Part shown: one piece after another, positions 27,846 to 37,198 of the stretch
How positions within the stretch are numbered: position 1 is the stretch's first letter
Layout: each line of letters starts with the position of its first letter
From: Chloroflexota bacterium
GTDB taxonomy: Bacteria > Chloroflexota > Dehalococcoidia > Lucifugimonadales > Lucifugimonadaceae
DNA length: 64,000 nucleotides
Direction: 5' to 3'
NCBI GenBank assembly: GCA_002717385.1
Contig: PBDR01000025.1
Coordinates: 1 to 64,000, forward strand
Notes under the pieces: model-generated
Told to the model about the DNA's origin: nothing
Database searches by the model: none
Seen by the model: the letters and a program-made list of their open reading frames with translations, nothing else
Position numbers and translations under genes: made by a program

Positions 27846-30252
27846 TCAATCTGATATAGATAAGATTAAAGCATTAGTTAAAATACTCGAAATAGAATTT
27901 TCTAATGGTTCTAAAGACACTACAGTCATTGGTGGTATGGATAAATTTCTATCCAGAACACCCAAGTCTCTGATCTGGATTCTTGATGCAGATCCACTAC
28001 ATGGAACGGTATATACCGCTCTAACTCTCTCTGACAGATCAAAATGGAACCGCTTTGTTCAGTCAAAACTAACAAGGATTTTAAACTCCAGATCTAAATT
28101 AATCATTCATAAAAAAAATATTTCTCTTGACTCAAACTTATCTGAATTAGGTTTTATTCATCGCTCATTCATAGGAAAATTTAGAAAATTAAATAAAAAT
28201 ACAGTTAAAGATTTACTTTGGAATTTACCTGAAAGATATATTGATTATACAAATATAATCAATATAAAAGATTCACTTGAAAATCCAAATCTAATAAATT
28301 CATTAGTTACAATCATTGGAAAAATCATTTTCTCGAGTAGAACTTTTATAGGAAAACATCCAGGAACTAAGATTACCATTAAAGACTCTTCAGGAATGTT
28401 AGATGCGATTTTTTTTAGACAACCATATTTATCAAAAAAATTTACGGTAAATTCTTCAATTGCGTTAAGTGGTAAAATTGATGGATTTATTGGGAAAAAA
28501 CCACAAATGATTAATCCTGAATATCAGGAAATAACTAAAGAAAAAACGAATTTCTCAAGCATTGGAAAATTGATGCCAGTATATTCTTCCACTGATGGTT
28601 TAGCTCAAAGATCAATAAGAACATCAATTGCTAAGACTATGGAAAAATCTTTTCAATTGATTGATGATTTTATTAGCCCTTCAATAATAAAAAAGAATAA
28701 TCTAATATCATTATCTGAATCCATAAAAAACACCCATTACCCTAAAACATTTCTCGAAGCAGAAAATGCCAGAAAAAGATTAGCTTTCAATGAACTGTTT
28801 CTTTACCAATTAGCTGCAATTCAAAAAAAACTACTTAGAGATAAAAATTTAGGTGTAAAAATTAATGAGGCTCCATTTCTGATAAAAAAATTTTGTGCCG
28901 GTTTAGATTTTAATCTAACTAATGGACAACAAAATGTCTTAAATGATTTAGCTAAAGAAATGTCATCTAACTCTCCAATAGCAAGATTAATACAGGGTGA
29001 AGTTGGATCCGGAAAAACAATCGTAGCTCTATCGACTCTAATTGCTTCGGCTCAATCAAAACATCAAGGAGTTCTTTTAGCTCCAACCGAGGTGCTTGCT
29101 GAGCAACATTATATTAACATTTGTAAACAACTTGAAACTGAACCATATATTTTCAGTTCAAATAAATTCGTAGAAGTTTCAACTTCAAAAGATTTAAAAA
29201 CTCCTATTGTTGTTGGTCTTTTAACTGGAAGTTTTTCAGAAAAGATCAAAAAAGAAATTCGTTCACTAATTAAAAGAGGAGTTATTAATTTAATTATTGG
29301 AACTCATACTTTATTACAAGAAACAGTAGAATTTAATAGCTTAGGAATGGTTGTAGTTGATGAACAACATAGGTTTGGAGTTGAACAAAGAAACCTTTTA
29401 TCTAAAAGACAGCCAATCCCACATTTATTGGCAATGTCTGCCACACCTATTCCAAGAACTCTAGCATTAACCATCTACGGTGATTTAGATTTATCAACAA
29501 TCAAAGAATTACCAAAAGGAAGAAAATCTATTACTACTAAGTTATTTGAAAATAACGAAATGGAAAAAGTTTTAAGCTTTGTTAAAAATGAAGTTACAAA
29601 AGGCAATCAGGCTTTTATAGTTTGTCCATTTATAGAACCTTCTGATAAAGCTGAGATTATGTCCGCAATAGATCAATATGAAGTTTTATCTAAAGGTGTA
29701 CTGTCAGATTTAAAATTGGGATTATTACATGGCGGAATGCAAATAAAAGAAAAACAAAAAGTAATGAACGAACTTAGAGAAAAAAAAATAGATGTACTGG
29801 TATCTACACCGGTTATAGAAGTAGGTGTTGATATCCCAAGTGCAACAGTTATAGTAATTTTAAGCGCTGAAAGATTTGGCATGGCTCAATTACATCAACT
29901 CAGGGGTCGTGTAGGAAGAGGAAAAAATGAATCATTTTGCTTCTTAGTTCCATCTATTCATAACCCTATTTCTGAAAAAAGATTCAAAGCTGTAATAAAT
30001 AATTCTGATGGTTTTAAATTAGCTGAAGAAGATTTAATTCAAAGAGGTCCAGGTGATTACCTGGGTACAAGACAAAGTGGTTGGGATGAATTAAAAATTG
30101 CTACTGTTAATGATAGAAACTTATTACAATTAGCAAGAAAAGAAGCAATTGCATTAATTGAAAATGATCCTAAATTAATGAACAAAAATAATTTAAAATT
30201 ACAACAAATTCTAAATAAAATTACAACAAACAATTTCACAGAATTCTTTTAG
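27829..30252 (+). CDS. recG: ATP-dependent DNA helicase RecG
   Basis: Branch-migrating helicase for stalled forks and recombination intermediates, 807 residues. An N-terminal extension of about 120 residues precedes the wedge/OB domain (about 150-260). The helicase core shows Walker A GEVGSGKTIVAL, the DEQHRFGVEQR motif II (DExH form), SATPIPRTLALT motif III, and motifs IV-VI ending in QLRGRVGRG. The C-terminal TRG region is present (GDYLGTRQSG). Start is ATG 27829 overlapping degV, or ATG 27838. It ends with TAG 30250-30252, showing that UAG terminates. Confidence 0.95.
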   Translation: MREMNNQSDIDKIKALVKILEIEFSNGSKDTTVIGGMDKFLSRTPKSLIWILDADPLHGTVYTALTLSDRSKWNRFVQSKLTRILNSRSKLIIHKKNISLDSNLSELGFIHRSFIGKFRKLNKNTVKDLLWNLPERYIDYTNIINIKDSLENPNLINSLVTIIGKIIFSSRTFIGKHPGTKITIKDSSGMLDAIFFRQPYLSKKFTVNSSIALSGKIDGFIGKKPQMINPEYQEITKEKTNFSSIGKLMPVYSSTDGLAQRSIRTSIAKTMEKSFQLIDDFISPSIIKKNNLISLSESIKNTHYPKTFLEAENARKRLAFNELFLYQLAAIQKKLLRDKNLGVKINEAPFLIKKFCAGLDFNLTNGQQNVLNDLAKEMSSNSPIARLIQGEVGSGKTIVALSTLIASAQSKHQGVLLAPTEVLAEQHYINICKQLETEPYIFSSNKFVEVSTSKDLKTPIVVGLLTGSFSEKIKKEIRSLIKRGVINLIIGTHTLLQETVEFNSLGMVVVDEQHRFGVEQRNLLSKRQPIPHLLAMSATPIPRTLALTIYGDLDLSTIKELPKGRKSITTKLFENNEMEKVLSFVKNEVTKGNQAFIVCPFIEPSDKAEIMSAIDQYEVLSKGVLSDLKLGLLHGGMQIKEKQKVMNELREKKIDVLVSTPVIEVGVDIPSATVIVILSAERFGMAQLHQLRGRVGRGKNESFCFLVPSIHNPISEKRFKAVINNSDGFKLAEEDLIQRGPGDYLGTRQSGWDELKIATVNDRNLLQLARKEAIALIENDPKLMNKNNLKLQQILNKITTNNFTEFF

Positions 30253-30275
30253 TTAGTAAAAAAGTTTTTTTGATA

Positions 30276-31082
30276 TTAAACCATAACTTGGCCACCATCA
30301 CACTGAATGGTCTGACCAGTTATATTCGATGCATCTTCAGAAGCTAAAAAAGCTGCCAATGCACCTATATCAGAAGGAGTTTGTGGTCTTCCCATAGGAA
30401 TCACTTCTCTAAGTGATTCTAAAAACACTTCATATCTGTCTCGACCTTTAACTACATCATCCCCTAACTTATCCCTTTCTTCCATCCAATCCTGATGAAA
30501 CGCAGTCCATATCCTACCTGGAGCTATCGCATTAACATTGATATTTTGTGAAGCAAATTCTCTTGCTAAAGCTTGAGTATATGCTATTACAGACATTTTT
30601 GTAGTCGCATAATAAGCAGTCGTATACTTAGCAGCCCTAGCCGCAACTGAAGAAATGTTGATTATTTTTCCATATTTACGTTTCAACATATAGGGCAATA
30701 CCGCTTCAGTAACATCTGCGACACCTTTCACATTAACCTTCCATGTAAATTCCCAATCAATATCTCGAAAAAAAGTACCTGTAGAACCAGCCGCTCCAGC
30801 TACTCCGGCATTATTAACTAAAATATCAATTCTTTTCGTATTAGAAATTATTTCTTCAATAGAATTTTTTATAGATAATTTATCCGTAACATCCATATAA
30901 CTTGTCCAAGCTGAATTACCAAGTTTTTCTACAATTTCTTTTGCGTCTAAAGTATTATTATTATTTATATCTGCAATCACAATATCTGCACCTTGTTCAG
31001 CCATTCTTTTTACAATTCCTAGACCTAAACCTTGTCCACCTCCTGTAATAAGTGCAATCTTATTATTTAGATTTCCTAGCAT
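30276..31082 (-). CDS. SDR family oxidoreductase
   Basis: Classical short-chain dehydrogenase, 268 residues from ATG 31082. The chosen start has a GGAGG ribosome binding site seven bases upstream and begins MLGNLNNKIALITGGGQGLG with the cofactor TGxxxGxG motif; longer upstream frames lack such a site. NNAGVAG, the catalytic Ser (NISSVAAR) and YATTKMS (YxxxK) are present, and ITGQTIQCDGGQ closes the fold. Asp after the second strand (VIADINN) suggests NAD preference. The substrate is unknown; neighbours suggest sugar or sugar-acid oxidation. Confidence 0.9.
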   Translation of the reverse strand: MLGNLNNKIALITGGGQGLGLGIVKRMAEQGADIVIADINNNNTLDAKEIVEKLGNSAWTSYMDVTDKLSIKNSIEEIISNTKRIDILVNNAGVAGAAGSTGTFFRDIDWEFTWKVNVKGVADVTEAVLPYMLKRKYGKIINISSVAARAAKYTTAYYATTKMSVIAYTQALAREFASQNINVNAIAPGRIWTAFHQDWMEERDKLGDDVVKGRDRYEVFLESLREVIPMGRPQTPSDIGALAAFLASEDASNITGQTIQCDGGQVMV

Positions 31083-31204
31083 ATAATCCTCCAATTTATA
31101 AAAAAAATTAACACCTTCATAATAACTCTCAAAAAATGAATACATATTAAACAAAAGGTTGAATATAATTAAATATTAAAAATTCATAAGTTAAGGGGGG
31201 GGTT

Positions 31205-32248
31205 ATAAATAAGCAAACACATATTGAACCTGTCAATGGATGGGCTAAAGTCCCACATGGTTTGTGGCTTAGAGAAGCAACCTCAGTCGCTGTAGATAGT
31301 AATGATAAGGTTTATGTTTTTAATCGTGGTAATATTCCTGTAATAATTTTTGATCAAAATGGAAATGTAATTGATCATTGGGGCAATAATAATTCTAGTA
31401 ATGATATTGTGATACGAACAGATGCTTACGGCAATAAACTACAATTTTGGAATAATTGGTTTACTCGAGCACACGCGATAACTATAGACCATGAAGACAA
31501 CTTATGGTTAGTAGATGACACTGGAAACCAAATACATAAAATGTCTCCAACCGGTGAGTTTTTAATGACTCTTGGAACTCATGGAGTAATACACGGCACT
31601 CCCCCAATTACCGGAGAAGCATCGCCTAGACAAAGTGGGAAAATGTTTAATAGGCCAACAGATGTAGCTATATCAAAAATTTCAGGCGATATTTTTATAA
31701 GCGATGGATATGGTAATTCTAGAATTCACCGATTTGATCATAAAGGGAAACATAAACATTCATTTGGAAAATCGGGGACTGAATCAGGACAATTTAATCT
31801 ACCTCATAATATAGCCTTAATTGAGGATGAAGAAATTATTGTATGTGATAGGGAAAATAACAGAGTTCAAATTTTTTCATTGGATGGAAAATATCAAAGA
31901 GAATGGATGGCACACAAAGCGGTAGCAGTTGAAGTTATTGGTACCGGAGAGAATTTAAGAATTTATGTTGCAGAGCAAGGTCCGGCTCCTGTTCAAAGAG
32001 GAGTAGCAAGAATTGGTAATTGTGTCAGAATATATGATCGTAATGGTAATCAATTATTAAGATTTGGAAATGATTATTTCGGAGAAAATTTTGACCAATT
32101 TTTATGGCCACATAGCTTAGCTATAGATTCTAATGGAAGTATTTATATTGCCGAAGTTTCCTTCACAGAGTGGGGAAGACATCCCTTACCAGGTGGCGGA
32201 GGTTTTAAGGAAATGCCAAGTCTTAAAAAATGGATATTCAAAGATTAA
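31205..32248 (+). CDS. NHL-repeat/six-bladed beta-propeller protein (start uncertain)
   Basis: The protein carries recurrent NHL/SMP-30-like blades, for example VAVDSNDKVYVFNRG, ITIDHEDNLWLVDD, VAISKISGDIFISDGYGNSRIHRF, IIVCDRENNRVQIF and LAIDSNGSIYIAEVS. The conserved N-terminal stretch (GWAKVPHGLWLREA) continues upstream of the only TTG (31262), yet no ATG, GTG or TTG exists between the in-frame TAA at 31187 and there; ATA 31205 or a nearby ATT would be non-standard. An eight-G run (31195-31202) lies just upstream and may be a ribosome binding site or a length-variable tract. No signal peptide is visible. Function is unknown; related proteins occur beside sugar-acid genes. Confidence 0.75.
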   Translation: MNKQTHIEPVNGWAKVPHGLWLREATSVAVDSNDKVYVFNRGNIPVIIFDQNGNVIDHWGNNNSSNDIVIRTDAYGNKLQFWNNWFTRAHAITIDHEDNLWLVDDTGNQIHKMSPTGEFLMTLGTHGVIHGTPPITGEASPRQSGKMFNRPTDVAISKISGDIFISDGYGNSRIHRFDHKGKHKHSFGKSGTESGQFNLPHNIALIEDEEIIVCDRENNRVQIFSLDGKYQREWMAHKAVAVEVIGTGENLRIYVAEQGPAPVQRGVARIGNCVRIYDRNGNQLLRFGNDYFGENFDQFLWPHSLAIDSNGSIYIAEVSFTEWGRHPLPGGGGFKEMPSLKKWIFKD

Positions 32249-32249
32249 T

Positions 32250-34700
32250 TTAATTCGCCACGATATTTACAAGTTTACCTTCAACATATATTTTTTTCCT
32301 AATAGTTTTGCCAACTAAAAATTTTCGGACTTTTTCACTCTCACCAGCAATTCTTAAGGCTTCATCTTCTTGTATTGCATTAGAAACCTTTATTTGATCT
32401 CTGACTTTTCCATTAACTTGAATAACTAGAGTAATATCTTCGGAAATTATATACAAATCATCATACTTTGGAACATTTTGTAAATGTACTGAATCATTGT
32501 TCCCTATTCTGCGCCAAATTTCTTCGGATATATAAGGTGCAATAGGAGCTATATGTAAAACTAATCTTGAAATTGATTCACTCCAAAGTTTCTTAGAAAT
32601 TTTAGATTCTTCATAAATTTTATATAAATAATTCGTGTATTCCATCATTGTTGCAATTGCAGTATTAAATTTAAACACTTCCATATCTTCCAAAATTTTC
32701 TTAGTAATTTTATGTGAAAATATGACTAAGTTTTCATCCTTTTTTTCATCACCATCAATCTGAAATTTATTACCACTAATACAAATTGTCCATACTCTAT
32801 TAAGCCATCTATAAATTCCATTAATCCCTGAATCAGACCAATCTCCTCCTTGATCCCAAGGACCTAAAAACATCAAATAAGACCTTAAAGTATCTGAACC
32901 ATATTTCTTAATTACTGGATCAGGATTTAGAGGGTTCGATCTTTTAGATATTTTTTTATGATCCTTAATCAACATTCCTTGGTTAAAAAGTTTTGTGTAA
33001 GGTTCACTTATACTTACATATTGCAAATCTCTTAATGCTTTGGTAAAAAACCTAGAATACAATAAATGCATAACTGCGTGTTCTGCACCACCCATATATT
33101 GGTTTATTGGGGCCCAATTTTTTAAATCTTTACTCTTGAAAGGTACGTCTTTTGAATCTGGACTCATAAATTTAAAATGGTACCAAGAAGAATCAACAAA
33201 TGTATCCATAGTATCTGTTTCTCTTATAGCCTCAATCCCACATTTAGGACAAGTTGTATATAAAAATTCTTCATTGAGAGTTAAGGGAGATTTACCTGTA
33301 GGATTAAACTCCACATTATCTGGTAATAACACAGGTAACTGATCAAAAGGTACAGGAACAGTTCCACATTGATCGCAATAAACTATAGGTATAGGTGTTC
33401 CCCAATATCTTTGCCTCGAAATCAACCAATCTCTTAGGTGATAAGTAGTTGTCCTTGTTCCAAATTTATTTTTCTCTATAAAATCAGCAATTGAATTTTT
33501 AGCAATATTATTTTCTAAACCATTAAAATTACCAGAGTTAATTAAATTTCCTGCACCGATCCAAGCTTTACCAATATTATTTAATTTATCTTGGGGTTTT
33601 ACTACAGTTCTTATTTCTAAACCATATTTTTCAGCGAAACTATAATCTCTTTCATCATGGGCAGGAACACCCATAACTGCACCAGTACCATAGCTGGCTA
33701 ATACATAGTCACCAACATATATCGGAACTCGTTCATCATTCATAGGATTTATACAATAAGCGCCAGTAAAAACACCTGTCTTATCTCTTTCAGTGGAAGT
33801 TCTTTCTATCTCAGAAATCCTACCGGCATTGGCAATATAAGAATATACAGAATCTCTTTGATTATCTTGAACAATAGATTTCAACAGTTTATGTTCTGGT
33901 GATAATACAAGGAAAGTTACACCAAAAATCGTATCTATTCGTGTGGTAAAAGTATCAATATATCCATCTATTAAAAATTCATTCAAATTAAATTTAATAG
34001 TTACTCCTGTAGATTTCCCTATCCAATTCCTTTGCATCATTTTTATTTTTTCTGGCCAATTTATTTTGTCCATCTCTAATAGTTCTTCAGCATAATCAGT
34101 AATACGAAAAAACCATTGAGGTAATTCTTTTTTTAATACATCAGTACCACATCTTTCGCAATTTCCATCCTTAACTTGTTCGTTAGCAAGGGTAGTTTGA
34201 TCTTTAGGACACCAATTCGCTAATCCAGATGACCTGTACGCTAAATTTTTATTATAAAATTCAAGAAAAAAATGCTGGTTCCATTTATAGTATTCAGGGT
34301 CCGAAGTTACTATTTCTCTCGACCAATCATATGATGTGCCCATAGATCTGAATTCTTTGCGGAAATTATTAATATTTTCTAATGTCCATTTTGAAGGATT
34401 AATTCCATTTTCTATTGCAGCATTTTCTGCGGGTAAACCAAAAGAATCAAACCCTTGTGGGTGCATTACATTATAGCCTTGCATTCTACGAAAACGCGCG
34501 TGAGCATCTGCTGGAGCAAAAGCATACCAATGACCTATATGTAAATTCCCAGAAGGATATGGAAACATACTTAAAGCAAAATAATTTTCTTTACCCTTAA
34601 TATTGTTTTTTGCTTCATAAATTCCATCTTCCTCCCATTTAAAAGTCCATTTATCCTCAATTACAGACGGATTATATTTCTCAAATTTATTAGACTCCAA
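32250..34700 (-). CDS. leuS: leucyl-tRNA synthetase
   Basis: Class I synthetase of 816 residues that charges tRNA-Leu. The HIGH motif appears as HIGHWYAF near residue 60, with the editing domain in the middle (TTRIDTIFGVTF, GTGAVMGVPAHDERD) and zinc-type cysteine pairs around residues 165-190. The signature WYHFKFMSPDS and the catalytic loop follow. The KMSKS loop reads KKISKRSNPLNPD, with Ile for Met and Arg for the last Ser, one residue shorter than the usual KMSKSRGN. The gene nearly abuts the propeller gene at its 3' end. Confidence 0.95.
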   Translation of the reverse strand: MESNKFEKYNPSVIEDKWTFKWEEDGIYEAKNNIKGKENYFALSMFPYPSGNLHIGHWYAFAPADAHARFRRMQGYNVMHPQGFDSFGLPAENAAIENGINPSKWTLENINNFRKEFRSMGTSYDWSREIVTSDPEYYKWNQHFFLEFYNKNLAYRSSGLANWCPKDQTTLANEQVKDGNCERCGTDVLKKELPQWFFRITDYAEELLEMDKINWPEKIKMMQRNWIGKSTGVTIKFNLNEFLIDGYIDTFTTRIDTIFGVTFLVLSPEHKLLKSIVQDNQRDSVYSYIANAGRISEIERTSTERDKTGVFTGAYCINPMNDERVPIYVGDYVLASYGTGAVMGVPAHDERDYSFAEKYGLEIRTVVKPQDKLNNIGKAWIGAGNLINSGNFNGLENNIAKNSIADFIEKNKFGTRTTTYHLRDWLISRQRYWGTPIPIVYCDQCGTVPVPFDQLPVLLPDNVEFNPTGKSPLTLNEEFLYTTCPKCGIEAIRETDTMDTFVDSSWYHFKFMSPDSKDVPFKSKDLKNWAPINQYMGGAEHAVMHLLYSRFFTKALRDLQYVSISEPYTKLFNQGMLIKDHKKISKRSNPLNPDPVIKKYGSDTLRSYLMFLGPWDQGGDWSDSGINGIYRWLNRVWTICISGNKFQIDGDEKKDENLVIFSHKITKKILEDMEVFKFNTAIATMMEYTNYLYKIYEESKISKKLWSESISRLVLHIAPIAPYISEEIWRRIGNNDSVHLQNVPKYDDLYIISEDITLVIQVNGKVRDQIKVSNAIQEDEALRIAGESEKVRKFLVGKTIRKKIYVEGKLVNIVAN

Positions 34701-34724
34701 ATTATTTCATCCAAAAAATTATTA

Positions 34725-35651
34725 CTAAGATCCCACTCTGTCATCAAAATGTGTTCTAAGATTAGGATTATCGACTATAAAATCCTTAACATACATAATT
34801 GCTTCTTCTGGAAGTTGTATGCTTAGTCCTCCATCAACAGGTAAAACTACTCCTGTTATAAAAGAAGCTTCATCTGAACACAAAAAAGAAATAGCATTAG
34901 CAATATCAGCTGGGACACCGGTCCTTCTAACAGGATATTGCAATTCAAATAGTTTAAATCCAGCTTCATTGCCCTGTTCTCTCCACATTGCTTCTCCACT
35001 CTCTGTGACTACATGACCTGGAGCAATAGCATTTACAGTTATACCTAAAGGACCAAAATCTATAGCCATTTGACGAGTAATTCCAATGACTGCAGATTTA
35101 CCCGCTTCATAAATTAATGCCCTTGGTGCTTGTAAAAGACCATGGACAGAAGAAATATTAATTATTCTCCCAACATTTTGTTTAGGAGGATCTCCATGCC
35201 TCAAACCAGCACCAGACCATTCAATATGTTCTTTAGATATACTTCCTGATTCTTCCATAACCGGAACAGCATATTTAGCACCTAAATATAATGATTTAGC
35301 CAATAAACTTAATCCTCTATCCCATGCTTCAGAAGTTATTTCAACAGCACTTCCAACGGAATGAGCTCCTCCTCCATACGCATTTTGAACTAGTATGTCT
35401 AATCTACCGGTTTTTTGTAAGGTAAATTCAATCATTTCCTTAATAGTGTTTTCTTCAGAAACATCTCCAATTATATAATCTGCAGTTCCACCCGAAGATT
35501 TAATATTACTTACATTTTTTACAGCGGAAGATTCGTCGATGTCAATAATTATTACATGTGCTCCTCCCTCCGCTAATTTTCTTGCTGTACCTCCTCCAAT
35601 ACCTCTAGCTCCACCGGTTACAATAGCTGTTCTTTTATCAAATTTACCCAT
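34725..35651 (-). CDS. SDR family oxidoreductase
   Basis: Short-chain dehydrogenase of 308 residues, with cofactor motif TGGARGIGGG, IIDIDES (acidic residue after strand two, NAD-type), NAYGGGA instead of NNAG, catalytic ISSVHG and YEAGKSA (YxxxK), and VVLPVDGGLSIQ near the end. A longer insertion between the NAG-like motif and the catalytic Ser (around residues 120-170) and a C-terminal tail of about 30 residues exceed the classical 250. It lies in the leftward direction between leuS and the ManD-like dehydratase. Substrate unknown. Confidence 0.88.
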   Translation of the reverse strand: MGKFDKRTAIVTGGARGIGGGTARKLAEGGAHVIIIDIDESSAVKNVSNIKSSGGTADYIIGDVSEENTIKEMIEFTLQKTGRLDILVQNAYGGGAHSVGSAVEITSEAWDRGLSLLAKSLYLGAKYAVPVMEESGSISKEHIEWSGAGLRHGDPPKQNVGRIINISSVHGLLQAPRALIYEAGKSAVIGITRQMAIDFGPLGITVNAIAPGHVVTESGEAMWREQGNEAGFKLFELQYPVRRTGVPADIANAISFLCSDEASFITGVVLPVDGGLSIQLPEEAIMYVKDFIVDNPNLRTHFDDRVGS

Positions 35652-35776
35652 TTTATATCTCTACTTTAATAATTATTATTTCAAACTTACAAATACTACT
35701 ATAATATGATCATCTCAGTTAAATAATCCAATTACTACTTACAAAAAATTTATTGGAAATCTTTTAACTAAAATAA

Positions 35777-37072
35777 TTATGGCTTAACCATACTACCATC
35801 ACCCCTACGTGCAGGACCCCAAGCCCCTCCATAGGCACGAACCTTGAAAGGAAATTTTTTAGCGATTTTCTCATTTAAATCTATTCCAAGTCCAGGTTTA
35901 CCATTTGACCACATATAACCATCTCTCACTTCAGGAAAACCTGGAAACATTTCTCTTGTCCTATCAGAGGGAATAGCATATTCTTGTATCCCAAAATTAT
36001 AATTATTTAAGTCTAAATTTAAATTAGCTGCGTGACCTACAGGAGAAGTGTCACCCGGTCCATGCCAAGCAGTACGTACATTAAATAGTTCTCCCATAGC
36101 TGATATTTTCTTAGCTGGAGTTATTCCACCAATTTGAGATATATGAATCCTAATAAAATCAATTAATCGATCCTTAATCATTGGAATTACTTCGTGTGGA
36201 TTATTCCATAACTCTCCCATTGCAATAGGAGTAGAACATTGGTTTCTAACCATTCTAAAATATTCATTATCTTCAGGACTAAATAGATCTTCTAAAAAGA
36301 AAAGCTGATATTTTTCAACTTCTTTTGCAAACCAAACTCCTAAAATTGGCGGTATTCTTTCGTGAACATCATGTAACATTTCAAAATCCCAACCTACCGT
36401 ATTTCTTAAATGTTCAAAAAGTTTTATAGCAGATCTTATATATGGTTTTGGTTCAAAAATACCTGAAGGATGTGCAACGATTAAATCAGAATCACTTTCA
36501 TCAGGTATCCATGAAGTTATCCATTTCGGACCTGTAAAAGCTTTAGTGTCTGTGATGTTTTGTATTTTTTTTTGACTTCCATAATTAGAGGTTAATCCTT
36601 CAGTTGCCATTTGTACACGAATATAGTGAAAACCTTTTTCTATAAATGCATGTACTTGGTCTTCCACTTCATTTACATTAGATCCTGATGCATGAACATA
36701 TACTGCTGCTGCTTCCCTAGCCCTACCACCAAGCAAATCATAAACAGGCATATTTGCCATTTTACCTTTAATATCCCAAAGAGCTTGATCAATACCAGAT
36801 AAAGCATTGTTCAGAACAGGACCATTTCTCCAATATGAAGAAACATAACTTGTTTGCCATATATCTTCAATATCATTCACAATTTTCCCAATTAAAAAAG
36901 GTTTCAAATAGTCTTCAATAGCTGTAGCAACAGCCGTAGGTCTTTGTGTAAAAGTTGCATCACCTATACCATATAATCCTGGCTCTGAAGTCTCAATCTT
37001 AACTGTGACAAGTCGAATATTATCTGGTTCTGTAAGGAAAATTTTTATATCTCTAATTTTTATTTGTGTCAT
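35777..37072 (-). CDS. enolase-superfamily sugar-acid dehydratase, ManD/RspA-like
   Basis: Mandelate-racemase/muconate-lactonizing-like protein of 431 residues. The N-terminal capping domain (IRDIKIFLTEPDN) is followed by the barrel with ALWDIKGKMANMPVYDLLGG, metal-ligand carboxylates in the FLEDLF and GELW regions, and AWHGPGDTSPVGHAANLNLDL, which marks the D-mannonate dehydratase (ManD) subgroup rather than muconate cycloisomerase. It would dehydrate mannonate or a related aldonate to a 2-keto-3-deoxy acid. Many ManD-like proteins have low or unknown activity, so the substrate is open. It is divergent from a zinc alcohol dehydrogenase. Confidence 0.85.
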   Translation of the reverse strand: MTQIKIRDIKIFLTEPDNIRLVTVKIETSEPGLYGIGDATFTQRPTAVATAIEDYLKPFLIGKIVNDIEDIWQTSYVSSYWRNGPVLNNALSGIDQALWDIKGKMANMPVYDLLGGRAREAAAVYVHASGSNVNEVEDQVHAFIEKGFHYIRVQMATEGLTSNYGSQKKIQNITDTKAFTGPKWITSWIPDESDSDLIVAHPSGIFEPKPYIRSAIKLFEHLRNTVGWDFEMLHDVHERIPPILGVWFAKEVEKYQLFFLEDLFSPEDNEYFRMVRNQCSTPIAMGELWNNPHEVIPMIKDRLIDFIRIHISQIGGITPAKKISAMGELFNVRTAWHGPGDTSPVGHAANLNLDLNNYNFGIQEYAIPSDRTREMFPGFPEVRDGYMWSNGKPGLGIDLNEKIAKKFPFKVRAYGGAWGPARRGDGSMVKP

Positions 37073-37198
37073 GATTTTTCTTTCTGTAATAAATTAATAG
37101 AACATGTAAAGATGGATTTTATACCCTTTTATTTTTTTTAACAAATAAAATATACCAACACTGTAGTTATAAAATAACAAACTAAGAAAGAAAATAAT

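Noticed and set aside
31083-31154. Longer N-terminus of the SDR gene
   Set aside because: The ATG at 31082 has a GGAGG site at ideal distance and sits just before the cofactor motif; the extension is unaligned.
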